From Butyrivibrio sp. XPD2002 (GTDB lineage Bacteria > Bacillota > Clostridia > Lachnospirales > Lachnospiraceae), in assembly GCF_000423945.1 (NCBI RefSeq), contig NZ_AUIY01000025.1:16003-80002 (forward strand): 64,000 bases of DNA. The letters are read 5' to 3'. The translations under genes were made by a program, and so were the position numbers. Position 1 is the stretch's first letter. Every line of letters starts with the position of its first letter. Shown here piece after piece: positions 9,626-18,193 of this stretch. Under the pieces are notes generated by a model, which was not told where the DNA came from, did no database searches, and saw only the letters and a list, made by a program, of their open reading frames with translations.

Positions 9626-10990
9626 TCACTCTGCAGCTGCTATAAAGGTTCCTTCATTGCACGCCGGAAGATATACGGAATTGAACATTCTCTTGTGCAT
9701 ATAGTTATCTGCATCCGAGAGGTTATAGTAGTCATAAACCGTAGGATCCTGGTCATCCCAGGTGCAGTCTACATTGTAGTAATTGCCATCGAGCTTTATG
9801 ATATTCCAGGCATGGAGCTCTCCCGCGGAGCCTGCGCAAAGGTATGTGGGAACACCCAGCCTTTGCATCAGATACTGGAAGGCTTTTGCATAGCCAGCAC
9901 ATACTGTATTATTGCCAACTATGGCGCTGTAGGCACTCTGATCCAGCGGATTGTGCTTATAGGTAAGCTTATTAGCCAGAAAATCGTGGATATACAGCTC
10001 CTTGGAATAATTGTCAGGAAGCCCTGCTGCCCCTGCAACAATAGCCTCTACCTGTGACTGGAACTCCCGATTGGCTGCCGGTATGTTGTTTATTCTGTCA
10101 TAGTATCTAAGTCGCAGCTTTATCGCTGCTCCGTTGTAATCAAACTCCTGATAAAAAGTGGTATCAAGCCAGAAGAGCTCCGGATGATCAAACACAACGC
10201 TAAGGATTATCATCTGCATTGTATTCATATTCACCTGCTCTATCGGCCTGAAGGTTGTATTCAGATTAAGGGTATTGGCATATATCTGTCTGTAAAGAGC
10301 TTTTCCCGTATCATTGAGCATGTGGTAATAGGGATAGTACTCCGTGCTGAAGTCAAACTCATCACCGAGGTATCCATAATCTGTACTGTTGATCGCCTGA
10401 TTGGCAAGTCCCGGATCAGTAAGCTCTACAATATCAGGTTCAAAAGCTGCATAACCGCTTTTCCCAGCAGGTATTCCAGGTGCGTAAACGGGAGTCATCT
10501 CTTCCTCTGATGCCTTTACGTCATCCGATGATTTCGTCTTGGTTGATTCAGTCTCAATACTAACTGAGATTTTCTTTTTGCCTTTTCCTGTAACGGCATT
10601 GGCAATGGCATCAGCAGCATTCGCAACATCCTCAACAGTAACATCTCTCTCTGCGAGGTTATCCACATTTGTTGCTTCCAGCTCATTTATCGCATCTGAT
10701 AATCCGTTTACCGCATTGGTTATCATCGCGCCAATTCCCGAAGCATTCTCGGTTTCCTCAACCTCTACCTTCTCTTTCTTTTCTCTCACACCATATATAT
10801 AGTCCCAGTCAGGAACCTCTACATAGTATTTATTCGAGGTATCAACCTTTACCTCTTCCTCGTCAGCAGGCTGCAGTAGCTCTCCTACCCACACGCCAAT
10901 ATCGGGGTTTGCAACACACGCAAGTATCGCCATAACCCCGGCCGTAATAAGCCCTAATATTCCATAAGCTAAGCTCTCAACTACCTTCAT
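9626..10990 (-). CDS. Membrane-anchored transglutaminase-like cysteine protease-fold protein
   Basis: 454 residues from the ATG at 10990 (AGGA ten bases upstream; a GTG nine bases earlier is too close). A membrane helix occupies about residues 4-26, then a long acidic and Ser/Thr-rich linker to about 200, then a transglutaminase-like domain. The catalytic Cys is in NNTVCAGYAKAF, the His in ELHAWN and the Asp in YYNVDCTWDD, the standard Cys-His-Asp order. Such bacterial proteins act as extracytoplasmic peptidases or cross-linkers. The architecture (N-terminal anchor, acidic spacer, protease-related head) mirrors the nearby serpin. Substrate unknown. Confidence 0.87.
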   Translation of the reverse strand: MKVVESLAYGILGLITAGVMAILACVANPDIGVWVGELLQPADEEEVKVDTSNKYYVEVPDWDYIYGVREKKEKVEVEETENASGIGAMITNAVNGLSDAINELEATNVDNLAERDVTVEDVANAADAIANAVTGKGKKKISVSIETESTKTKSSDDVKASEEEMTPVYAPGIPAGKSGYAAFEPDIVELTDPGLANQAINSTDYGYLGDEFDFSTEYYPYYHMLNDTGKALYRQIYANTLNLNTTFRPIEQVNMNTMQMIILSVVFDHPELFWLDTTFYQEFDYNGAAIKLRLRYYDRINNIPAANREFQSQVEAIVAGAAGLPDNYSKELYIHDFLANKLTYKHNPLDQSAYSAIVGNNTVCAGYAKAFQYLMQRLGVPTYLCAGSAGELHAWNIIKLDGNYYNVDCTWDDQDPTVYDYYNLSDADNYMHKRMFNSVYLPACNEGTFIAAAE

Positions 10991-11045
10991 AATAATCACA
11001 TCCTTGTGTATGAAATGTTAATCCGTTAACCGTAACCCCTCTAAC

Positions 11046-11072
11046 AAAAAAGGGAGCAATATGCCCCCTTTT
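11046..11072 (-). terminator. Terminator, originally of the GT-C membrane protein gene
   Basis: Stem AAAAGGGGGCA/TGCTCCCTTTT with a 3-nt loop and one G-U pair, followed by T6 on the minus strand. Without the inserted fold-back element it would lie about 60-80 bp behind the stop codon of the gene at 11755. Confidence 0.8.
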
Positions 11073-11126
11073 CACTATTATTATATGAAATTACGTATTC
11101 CTTTGATATTAAATTACTATAAAAAA

Positions 11127-11135
11127 TCACTTAAC
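11127..11135. repeat. Target-site duplication, left copy (TCACTTAAC)
   Basis: TCACTTAAC directly abuts the fold-back element here and recurs at 11755-11763 on its other side. The last C may belong to the element, making the duplication 8 or 9 bp. Confidence 0.8.
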
Positions 11136-11754
11136 AAAAGTGTCCCCACACCACACCAAGGGGGCGCCTACCCATTTTGTGCGATTTTCTGCGCCGATAT
11201 TTAATACGCTCGCTGTGTAATACTTCTATGTTTCAACATGTCTGAGCTTCTGAGCCTTCGAATTAACCTTACGCTCATTTTTACAAGCTCTTTCATGCTC
11301 GCTTGTTTTTTAAAGCTGGTGTCACTTTGCTTTATAAGCATGCCTTAGAAAAAAACTTGCAGGACGCAATGTATGTAAAGAAAGTCATGGTCACTGCTTG
11401 CCCAAAGGCAAGCGAGTTACAACAAAAAACGTGCGCTCCCAAACTCTGAAAGAGCTTGGGGACACACGTTCTTTTGTTGCAGGTGCGCTAGCGCACCATG
11501 TGACCATGACAATTAAAAATCTTCCAGCGTCCTGCTTCAGACATTTTCACGGCATGCAGCAAAGTGACTTACCAGCTTAAGAAAAACAGACGCTCACATC
11601 CACTTGTAAAAAATGAGCATAAGGCATAATTCCTGGCTCAGAAGTGAGTTATTGAAACATAGAAGTGTTTATAAAGCAGTGAGCGCATTAAATGTTCTGA
11701 GGCGTGACGCACAAAATGGGTAGGCGCCCCCTTGGTGTGGTGTGGGGACTTTTG
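11136..11754. mobile_element. 619-bp fold-back (MITE-like) palindromic element
   Basis: The whole segment is one imperfect inverted repeat centred on a GAAA loop at 11448-11451. The outermost 42 bp are identical in inverted orientation (11142-11183 and 11708-11749), preceded by CAAAAG/CTTTTG ends with a 2-bp difference. Farther in, the arms stay alignable but diverged, for example TTCTATGTTTCAA, GCTCATTTTTACAAG and CATGGTCAC occur in both. Two small side hairpins flank the core: CTTGCCcaaaGGCAAG and the palindrome GGTGCGCTAGCGCACC. There is no credible ORF. The 8-9 bp flanking duplication shows it moved here as a unit, probably by a transposase acting in trans. No named family is recognised. 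Confidence 0.8.
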
Positions 11755-11763
11755 TCACTTAAC
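11755..11763. repeat. Target-site duplication, right copy (TCACTTAAC)
   Basis: Identical to 11127-11135. On the minus strand it encodes the last Val-Lys codons and TGA stop of the membrane protein gene, so the insertion duplicated the stop codon and left the protein intact. Confidence 0.8.
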
Positions 11764-13284
11764 CTTTTTATACAGATAGTAGTTAAATTCCATACCATCC
11801 CACCCATAAACCTCTTTGTCGATGCACTCGTAGTGGTCGTTTATGGAGGCAGGGATGTGATCGCGGACGAGGACGTAATCTATAAGTCCCTCACGAACGT
11901 ATCTCTCCTGCTCAAGGTATGGATTATTTTCAGGTTCCTCAATGCTCAAGGTCTGTGTCTGGAACCAGCGGCAGCTGGGAACGATGTCACATAAGGTATA
12001 GAGACCAGCATCAAGGCATCCCACGTTCAGAAGTGTCGGGTTCGTAGTTTCCATAACCTCATCACGGAAGCGATACATAAAATAATCATCCCTACTAACC
12101 TGCCTGAAAGACACATTCATTGAGTTAACATCCACGAAAATCGTAGCAAGTGCCATGCATATCAGAGCAGTAATAAATCTCATGCCAATTCTGTCACTTC
12201 TTGTTCCCTTTTCAATAAGGTGCTTCGCAGCAAGTCTTCCCAAAAGAGCAAAGCCCATCACGGCAAAAACTGAAAGCGGCAGTGAATAATAGGGAAGGTC
12301 CCTTCCACCTCCAAAGAATCCAAGGAACATGAACACAAACAGTACCGGTACAACCAGTCGTGAAAGTAGTTTTTGTCCCTTATTCAAAATGCCATACACC
12401 ATCCCAACTATCACGAATACGAAGTATTGCCAGTCATCAATGATAAGCCAGTACAGGGTTTTGATAAGATACATGGCTCTTCCCATTATGCCCGCATCTG
12501 CTCCTTCAACCTTGGTATATACAAAGACATTCACATAGACGTAGCCCCAGTACCACTCATAGAGTCCGCCCTGAACACCGAAGTAGATTAGCCACGGTAC
12601 AAATGGTAAAAACATTCCAAAGAGGAAAACCAAGCAGGCCTTGATGCCCCTTACAATCTCCTTATGTGCAAGGTATGAAAAGAACACCATCATCATCCAT
12701 GCAAAGTAAAATCCAAGTCCGGTGAATTTGATATTTGCAATAAAACCTGCGAGAATACCGCCAAAGAAAACCGCCTTAAAGGGCATCGTTTCTTTATTGT
12801 ATCGATTTTTAAAATAGTCCAGAATCAGATACAATCCCCACACATAAAAGGGAAGGCATATTTCCTCAGCTGCTCCGCCCCACCAAAAGCTTCTGGAACA
12901 GACAACTGTTGCAAAGGTAAACACAGAGAAAATCGCAGAGGATACTATTCTATGTTTTCCCGTATATAGTCTTATTATTCTAAAAAATCCTATCGCATCA
13001 AAAAACCCCAGAATTATTTCCAGGATATAGACTCCTGCAAATGTGGTGTGTGACACCAGGTAGGCAAGGCCATAGAAAAAGTACAGATACATTCCCTTCT
13101 GGTCGAACACATCTCTGTAGGGCATTTTCCCGTTAAAAATAGCCTTCCCCACGGAAAAGTAGCTGTTGGCATCATCCCAGTTGTTTAGAGGATATAAAAA
13201 TGACGATCTCGACGCCAAAAGAAGGCAGAGAGAAACCGATAACAGCATATAAAAATATATTCTAAGCTTTGTCTTTTTAGGCAT
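11755..13284 (-). CDS. Polytopic membrane protein, GT-C glycosyltransferase-like
   Basis: 509 residues with about 10-12 hydrophobic segments. After the first helix comes NWDDANSYFSVGKAI...PYRDVFDQKGMYLYF, the acidic first-loop pattern of the ArnT/PMT-like GT-C superfamily that uses polyprenyl-phosphate sugar donors. The C-terminal 110 residues form an extracytoplasmic tail. It is monocistronic with AGGAG before ATG. The fold-back element has inserted exactly at its stop codon, leaving the reading frame unchanged. Acceptor and sugar are unknown. Confidence 0.75.
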   Translation of the reverse strand: MPKKTKLRIYFYMLLSVSLCLLLASRSSFLYPLNNWDDANSYFSVGKAIFNGKMPYRDVFDQKGMYLYFFYGLAYLVSHTTFAGVYILEIILGFFDAIGFFRIIRLYTGKHRIVSSAIFSVFTFATVVCSRSFWWGGAAEEICLPFYVWGLYLILDYFKNRYNKETMPFKAVFFGGILAGFIANIKFTGLGFYFAWMMMVFFSYLAHKEIVRGIKACLVFLFGMFLPFVPWLIYFGVQGGLYEWYWGYVYVNVFVYTKVEGADAGIMGRAMYLIKTLYWLIIDDWQYFVFVIVGMVYGILNKGQKLLSRLVVPVLFVFMFLGFFGGGRDLPYYSLPLSVFAVMGFALLGRLAAKHLIEKGTRSDRIGMRFITALICMALATIFVDVNSMNVSFRQVSRDDYFMYRFRDEVMETTNPTLLNVGCLDAGLYTLCDIVPSCRWFQTQTLSIEEPENNPYLEQERYVREGLIDYVLVRDHIPASINDHYECIDKEVYGWDGMEFNYYLYKKVK

Positions 13285-13341
13285 AACGGATACTCCTGAT
13301 CAGTAATTATTATTTTTGAAAGTGATATTTCCTTATGACAT

Positions 13342-13378
13342 AAAAATAGCTAACAGCAAGTGGTTTGCTGTTAGCTAT
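13342..13378 (-). terminator. Terminator of the 75-residue protein gene
   Basis: Perfect 14-bp stem ATAGCTAACAGCAA, 5-nt loop, followed by T5 on the minus strand. It sits 33 bp behind the stop codon at 13411. Confidence 0.8.
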
Positions 13379-13410
13379 AGTATAGCATAGTGATATCCTC
13401 AATTCATTTG

Positions 13411-13638
13411 TTATAAAATCCCATCCCTGTCATCCAGATAAATCTCAAACAGATCATACCTGTCTAAAAAAGCATAGCAGCTTAGAAGTTCATCCCTAAG
13501 CAGAGTTCTGGCATTCTCAAGATAAACTGCCTCATCCTTCAGGTACTTGAAGGATTCAGTTGTGTGCATAGCCATAACTATGGCATGATTAAGCCCTCCC
13601 CTCTTAAAAAGAACATCTTTGATTTTATTATAATGCAA
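13411..13638 (-). CDS. Small hypothetical protein (75 aa), probable TTG start
   Basis: Not recognised. The only full-length start is TTG at 13638, but it has a good site, GAAAGGTAGG seven bases upstream, and the gene has a strong terminator, so it is probably expressed. The soluble, mixed-charge product (LKDEAVYLENARTLLRDELL, YDLFEIYLDDRDGIL) looks helical. A later Met at residue 22 would remove a third of it. Confidence 0.5.
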   Translation of the reverse strand: MHYNKIKDVLFKRGGLNHAIVMAMHTTESFKYLKDEAVYLENARTLLRDELLSCYAFLDRYDLFEIYLDDRDGIL

Positions 13639-13895
13639 TGAAATTACCTACCTTTCATGAATTTTGGTGGAACAATTCATATTGCACAGAACAAAAACAA
13701 ATCTTTATTTAATTACTGCTGTCCACTCAACACTATCCTTTCTATCAAATTTAAATATAACAACGCGAGTTATAATTAACGTTTTTGTGATATATATTTC
13801 ATTCAATTTCATCATCTTAAATATAACTGTATTTTATAAGATTGCTCGACAAATCCATCATTTTATGCACAACCATCTTAAAAATCCGGCCATCA
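13639..13895. other. Intergenic region, AT-rich, no feature recognised
   Basis: Between the small gene and the terminator of the beta-galactosidase operon. A plus-strand open frame from a GTG at 13664 has no ribosome site and runs through the terminator, so it is not accepted. No clear promoter could be assigned. Confidence 0.5.
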
Positions 13896-13929
13896 TAAAA
13901 GAGCTGCACACAAAACTGTGTACAGCTCT
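13896..13929 (-). terminator. Terminator of the GH35/sugar ABC operon
   Basis: Stem AGAGCTG-ACACA/TGTGT-CAGCTCT with single mismatched C/A and 4-nt loop, followed by TTTTA on the minus strand. It lies 35 bp behind the GH35 stop codon and closes the five-gene operon. Confidence 0.75.
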
Positions 13930-13963
13930 ATCCAACTAATTTTTATTCTTTATTTACTATACT

Positions 13964-16270
13964 TTACCAAATCTTAATCTTATACTGCGCTATCACCTCT
14001 ACGCTCTCAGCCCTGCAGGCAGCCTTTTTGCCATCTGCTGTTTCGCTAAGCTCAGGCCATTCCTGAAGATAGATCTTCTGATCCTCCAAAAGCGGATAAA
14101 CTACCGCTTCCGCCTCAAAGGTTCCTTCAAGCTCACTATTACCCTCTGAACCGATGAATCTCTTAAGTCCGATTTCCCAGTCCTGTCCGGTGTAGAAGCT
14201 GTCGGCTATAAGCTCGCCTTCATGGAATATATCCACATCGCTTACAGCATACAGCTCGGCCTTATCACCGGCGTATTTTACATGGAGGTAAACTTCGTCA
14301 ACCTCCTCATCAATATCCGAAACTTTGATGATATATTTCGCAGTTGCATCGCTCTTTTCAGTAGTAAGCTCAGTCTTCACATTGCAGGTAAGTGCATCAA
14401 CATATCTGTAATCCGCAAAATCCATGCTGTCTACCATATAGGTATCGCTGACATTCTCAGCATCATCATGGATAAAGCCAATAGGTGTCTCGTCAAGATC
14501 AGGCCATACTCTGAAGGCAACATTATGCTCTCTTCCGTCAGCAGGAATCTCCGCATAGATCTCGTAACCATTGGGATTGCCGTTTTCAAGGACTCCGGCA
14601 CGTTTCTTATTGGTTCCGATCATCCTGTCTACAACATCATATTCGCAGATTACAAGATGCTCTGCGCCGCGTTCATCCTTTATCTTCACAGCATGCTCAG
14701 CTTCGTAGCTGCTAAGAGTCACAATCTTGATATAGCCAAGGTCGCCCTCTATCTCAGCAGCTGCAGAGTCTCTGTCATCAGTATAAAAAACATAGGCAAT
14801 CTCTCTGTTCTTTTCATCATGGAGCTTACAGAGCGGAATCATGTTGGCTCTCTTTAATACCGCATCATAGCCTATAGGCATGTTGAAGGGATAGAAAAAT
14901 GTATCTCCGTTTTTGATATCCCTCTCCTCGAATTCGGTAATAACATTACCCTCGCGGTCATAGGCTTTAAGAACGTTATCCTCATGATCTGCCATATCAT
15001 ATCTTCGCTGATAATTATTCACGAAAAGGAATCCGCTCATCAGCTCGCTTCCGTTTACATCCTTTTTCACAGCACGAACAGCAGTCCTCAAATCCGCAAG
15101 ATTGTCAGGCTTATCCGGATTCCCCGGCTGTTCTATATAAGGCATCTCGCAAAGATCAGAGCCAAAATCCCTGATAAACATGGATAATCTTCTGATCTTC
15201 CTGTATGTATCAGACATCTGTCCATATTCCTTGAGCGGTGCATTAAAATCATAGGATAATACAGGAAGGTCATTGGGATATCCTGTCTCAGTGCTCTCCT
15301 GAAGAGTTGTGAGTTTTCCCTCAGGATTGGTTCCGCCGTGGTACATATAGTAACCAAGGAGGTTCGCACCGCTTCCAAGCTTGACCATACTCATGGCTTC
15401 TGTATCTTTTCCGGTTGCAATGCATCTTCTGTGATGAGTAACCTGCAAACCACCGCCAAGCTCAGCCGTGAGATAAGGAAATTTATCCATATCAAAGGTG
15501 ATGCCTGCACCTAAACCATGGTCAGATCCGATGTTGTGGTCATTTCTTTCTCTTGTAAAAATGTAGTTGCCACTGGGTTCGAGCTCTGTGGTTCTGGGAT
15601 CCCAGGGTGCTTCACAGTATCCGCCCATAACAGGAAGCATTCCGCCTGTCACGGCACCGCCCCAACCGGTTGCGGTATAAATCGGAACGTCAAAGCCGAT
15701 CTCAATCGCCATGTCGCGGAGGATTCTCATATGTTCCTCGCCCTCTTCGCCGCCAAAACCGCCACAGTGTCCGTACTCATTCTCAATCTGAACGCCAATG
15801 ACAGGACCGCCATCTTTTACAAACATTCCCTTTGCCTGCTCATAAATGTGTTCATAGAAATTCCTTGCATGAGCAAGATATTCAGGGCTGTTACTTCTTA
15901 CTTCATAGCCCTTTTCCTTAGCATCCTCAAGGAGCCAGTCCGGAAATCCACCGTTTCTGGCTTCACCGTGAGCCCAGGGGCCAATCCTGAGAATACAGTT
16001 TAAGCCGACGCGTTTAACTGTCCCGAGGAATTTTCTTAAGTTTTTATCACCGCTAAAATCAAACTCTCCGCGTATCTCTTCGTGATGGATCCAGATGGTA
16101 TAAAGCGAAACAATGTCCACTCCACCACTTTTCATTTTGCAGAGCTCCTCTTCCCAGTATCTGTTTCTGTATCTTGAAAAGTGCATTTCTCCCATCACAG
16201 GGAAATAGGGCTTTTCGTCAACAGTAAGAGACATCGGTGTATATGACAGTTTACTCGCACTAGATAACAT
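13964..16270 (-). CDS. Glycoside hydrolase family 35 beta-galactosidase
   Basis: 768 residues. The N-terminal TIM barrel contains GEMHFSRY, RIGPWAHGEARNGG, the acid/base motif QIENEYG (Glu165) and the nucleophile motif TAELGGG (Glu270), followed by beta-sandwich domains. There is no signal peptide, so it acts in the cytosol on imported galactosides. It is the last gene of the operon encoding a sugar-binding protein, two permeases and a LacI regulator; AAGGAG precedes ATG. The family also contains exo-beta-glucosaminidases, but the motifs seen fit beta-galactosidase. Substrate is likely a galactose-containing oligosaccharide. Confidence 0.93.
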   Translation of the reverse strand: MLSSASKLSYTPMSLTVDEKPYFPVMGEMHFSRYRNRYWEEELCKMKSGGVDIVSLYTIWIHHEEIRGEFDFSGDKNLRKFLGTVKRVGLNCILRIGPWAHGEARNGGFPDWLLEDAKEKGYEVRSNSPEYLAHARNFYEHIYEQAKGMFVKDGGPVIGVQIENEYGHCGGFGGEEGEEHMRILRDMAIEIGFDVPIYTATGWGGAVTGGMLPVMGGYCEAPWDPRTTELEPSGNYIFTRERNDHNIGSDHGLGAGITFDMDKFPYLTAELGGGLQVTHHRRCIATGKDTEAMSMVKLGSGANLLGYYMYHGGTNPEGKLTTLQESTETGYPNDLPVLSYDFNAPLKEYGQMSDTYRKIRRLSMFIRDFGSDLCEMPYIEQPGNPDKPDNLADLRTAVRAVKKDVNGSELMSGFLFVNNYQRRYDMADHEDNVLKAYDREGNVITEFEERDIKNGDTFFYPFNMPIGYDAVLKRANMIPLCKLHDEKNREIAYVFYTDDRDSAAAEIEGDLGYIKIVTLSSYEAEHAVKIKDERGAEHLVICEYDVVDRMIGTNKKRAGVLENGNPNGYEIYAEIPADGREHNVAFRVWPDLDETPIGFIHDDAENVSDTYMVDSMDFADYRYVDALTCNVKTELTTEKSDATAKYIIKVSDIDEEVDEVYLHVKYAGDKAELYAVSDVDIFHEGELIADSFYTGQDWEIGLKRFIGSEGNSELEGTFEAEAVVYPLLEDQKIYLQEWPELSETADGKKAACRAESVEVIAQYKIKIW

Positions 16271-16299
16271 AAAAATTCTCCTTGTGAAAAGGGAGCACG

Positions 16300-17295
16300 T
16301 TATTTCGTGCTCTCCTTCATAATAACTTCATAATTTTTCAGTTTTTTACTTCCAACCCTCTCGCCGTCAATAAGCTGCATCAGCATTCTTGTGGCAACTG
16401 CTCCAAGATTCCTGTCATCAAAATTAAGGGAGGTGACAGGCACTATAGCATTCTCAAGGATATTACTGTTATAAAATGATGCAAGTCTCAAATCCTCAGG
16501 TATGCGTATCCCGGAAGCTCTGCATATGCTCATGACATATCCAGCGAGCTGGTCATCCATACATATTACACCATCAATTTTCTTTTCTGCAAGGTGCTTA
16601 ACTATTTCTGTAAGTTTCTGCTCATTACCCTGGTTCAGGAAAATCAGCGATTCATCAAGCTTTTTCCCGGCCTGCTCGTATGCATGGGCAAAGCCTTCGT
16701 ATCTTGTCCTTGTAATCATATGATTCTGTGAACCGCCGATGAGAGCAAGCTTGCCCTGCCCTTTTCCTATCAGAATGGAGGTAAGCTCCCTGCACGCATC
16801 GAAGTGGTCATTATCTACAGTAACTATACTCTCATCGATTGAAGTTCCTATCGCAACAAACGGTATACCGGTTCGCTGCAGATATTCTGCAGGCTTATCA
16901 TCTATGAGGGTTCTGGTCAGGATTACTCCGTCCACCTTGTGATTATCAATAATCCTCTTGAGGTTGGATATCTCATCCCCGGTAACCACCGATATAATGA
17001 TATCGTAGCTGTAACCGCTTGTAACCTCGCTCATTCCCACAAGGCACCTCTGAAAAAACGGCAGATCCACAAGCAAATAATCCCCCGGCCAGACTACTGC
17101 AATATTAAAGGTTCTTCGCTGAGCAAGTCCTTTTGCAACCACGTTAGGCTTGTAATTATTCTGTTCAATAAATTCAAGGACGCGTCTTCTTGTTACTTCA
17201 CCAATTCTTCCCTTCCCGGAAATTGCTCGGGATACGGTCGTTTTAGATACGCCAAGGGCATCCGCCACATCCTCGATAGTAATTTGTGTCCCCAT
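16300..17295 (-). CDS. LacI family transcriptional regulator
   Basis: 331 residues. The N-terminal helix-turn-helix reads TIEDVADALGVSKTTVSRAI with hinge KPNVVAKGLAQ, followed by a periplasmic-binding-protein-like effector domain (GVILTRTLIDD, GVICMDDQLAG). It is encoded inside the sugar operon it presumably controls, between the permease and GH35 genes, so it is autoregulated. Two AAACGTTT-type palindromes in front of the operon are suitable operators. The inducer is probably a galactoside or its breakdown product. Confidence 0.93.
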   Translation of the reverse strand: MGTQITIEDVADALGVSKTTVSRAISGKGRIGEVTRRRVLEFIEQNNYKPNVVAKGLAQRRTFNIAVVWPGDYLLVDLPFFQRCLVGMSEVTSGYSYDIIISVVTGDEISNLKRIIDNHKVDGVILTRTLIDDKPAEYLQRTGIPFVAIGTSIDESIVTVDNDHFDACRELTSILIGKGQGKLALIGGSQNHMITRTRYEGFAHAYEQAGKKLDESLIFLNQGNEQKLTEIVKHLAEKKIDGVICMDDQLAGYVMSICRASGIRIPEDLRLASFYNSNILENAIVPVTSLNFDDRNLGAVATRMLMQLIDGERVGSKKLKNYEVIMKESTK

Positions 17296-17329
17296 GTTTT
17301 TGTCCTTTTATCGTTTGCACAAGGAAGGC

Positions 17330-18193
17330 TTAGCCCTTAACAGCTCCACCGGTAACACCCTCAACATAGTATTTCTGCAGGAACATGAATAATAATGTTA
17401 CGGGAATTGCGATAAGCACACCACCGGCACAGAACCTTGTGAAATATCCCTGATAGTCGTTAGTCCATACCCATCTTGTCATAGCAACAGCTACGTTGTA
17501 GCTTGTATCATGTCCGAAAGCCACGTAGGAAGCAAATACATAATCACACCAGGGTCCCATGAAGGCAACCAGCGCAGTGTAGATAATGATAGGCTTTGAC
17601 ATAGGAATGATCATTGTGAAGAATATTCTGGCTCTTGTCGCACCATCAATTCTTGCTGCCTCATCAAGTGCCTTGGGAATAGTATCGAAATAGCCTTTAC
17701 ATACATAGTAACCCATACCTGAGCTGGCAACGCCTACAAGAATAAGTCCGGGTACCGCACCTGCCTGTGTAAGTCCAAACTGCTTCAAAAGGAAATACAG
17801 ACAGATCATTGTAAGGAATCCAGGGAACATTCCGAGGATAAGCCAGAATCTCATAAGGAAGGTTCTTCCCTTAAATCTCATTCTGGAAAGTGCATAGCTT
17901 ACGCAGAGAACTATTATGGTCTGAAGTAATGCTACGCAAACAGCAATTATCAGGGTGTTAAGGTACCATCTGATATAATTGGTCTCACCTGAAAACAGGA
18001 ATCTGTAGTTATCAAGTGAAAACTGGTGAGGCACCAGATAATCTACCATTCCGCCGTATTCATTTGAATATGATCTAAAGCTCTGGAGCACCAGTCCCAC
18101 AAAAGGGAACAGCCAGATAAAGCTTATAAGTATTAGTACTATATAGCCAAGGGCATTTCCCATGGCTCTTTTCTTCTTATATGATTTAATCAC
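17330..18193 (-). CDS. Sugar ABC transporter permease, MalG type
   Basis: 287 residues with six predicted helices and the cytoplasmic EAA loop PKALDEAARIDGATRARIF near residue 190 that docks the ATPase. It starts at GTG overlapping the stop of the MalF-like gene (GTGA), implying coupled translation. It forms the membrane channel together with the upstream permease. Confidence 0.93.
   Translation of the reverse strand: MIKSYKKKRAMGNALGYIVLILISFIWLFPFVGLVLQSFRSYSNEYGGMVDYLVPHQFSLDNYRFLFSGETNYIRWYLNTLIIAVCVALLQTIIVLCVSYALSRMRFKGRTFLMRFWLILGMFPGFLTMICLYFLLKQFGLTQAGAVPGLILVGVASSGMGYYVCKGYFDTIPKALDEAARIDGATRARIFFTMIIPMSKPIIIYTALVAFMGPWCDYVFASYVAFGHDTSYNVAVAMTRWVWTNDYQGYFTRFCAGGVLIAIPVTLLFMFLQKYYVEGVTGGAVKG

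Noticed and set aside
11398..11580. 60-residue plus-strand ORF inside the fold-back element
   Set aside because: It spans the palindrome apex and side hairpins, has no RBS, and does not resemble a transposase.
11136..11754. Large ornate noncoding RNA (ROOL/GOLLD-like) interpretation
   Set aside because: The full-length symmetry and the 8-9 bp flanking direct repeats favour a mobile fold-back element; RNA function is not excluded but is not needed.
13664..13939. 91-residue plus-strand ORF in the AT-rich intergenic region
   Set aside because: GTG start without RBS and it reads through the hairpin terminator of the opposite operon.
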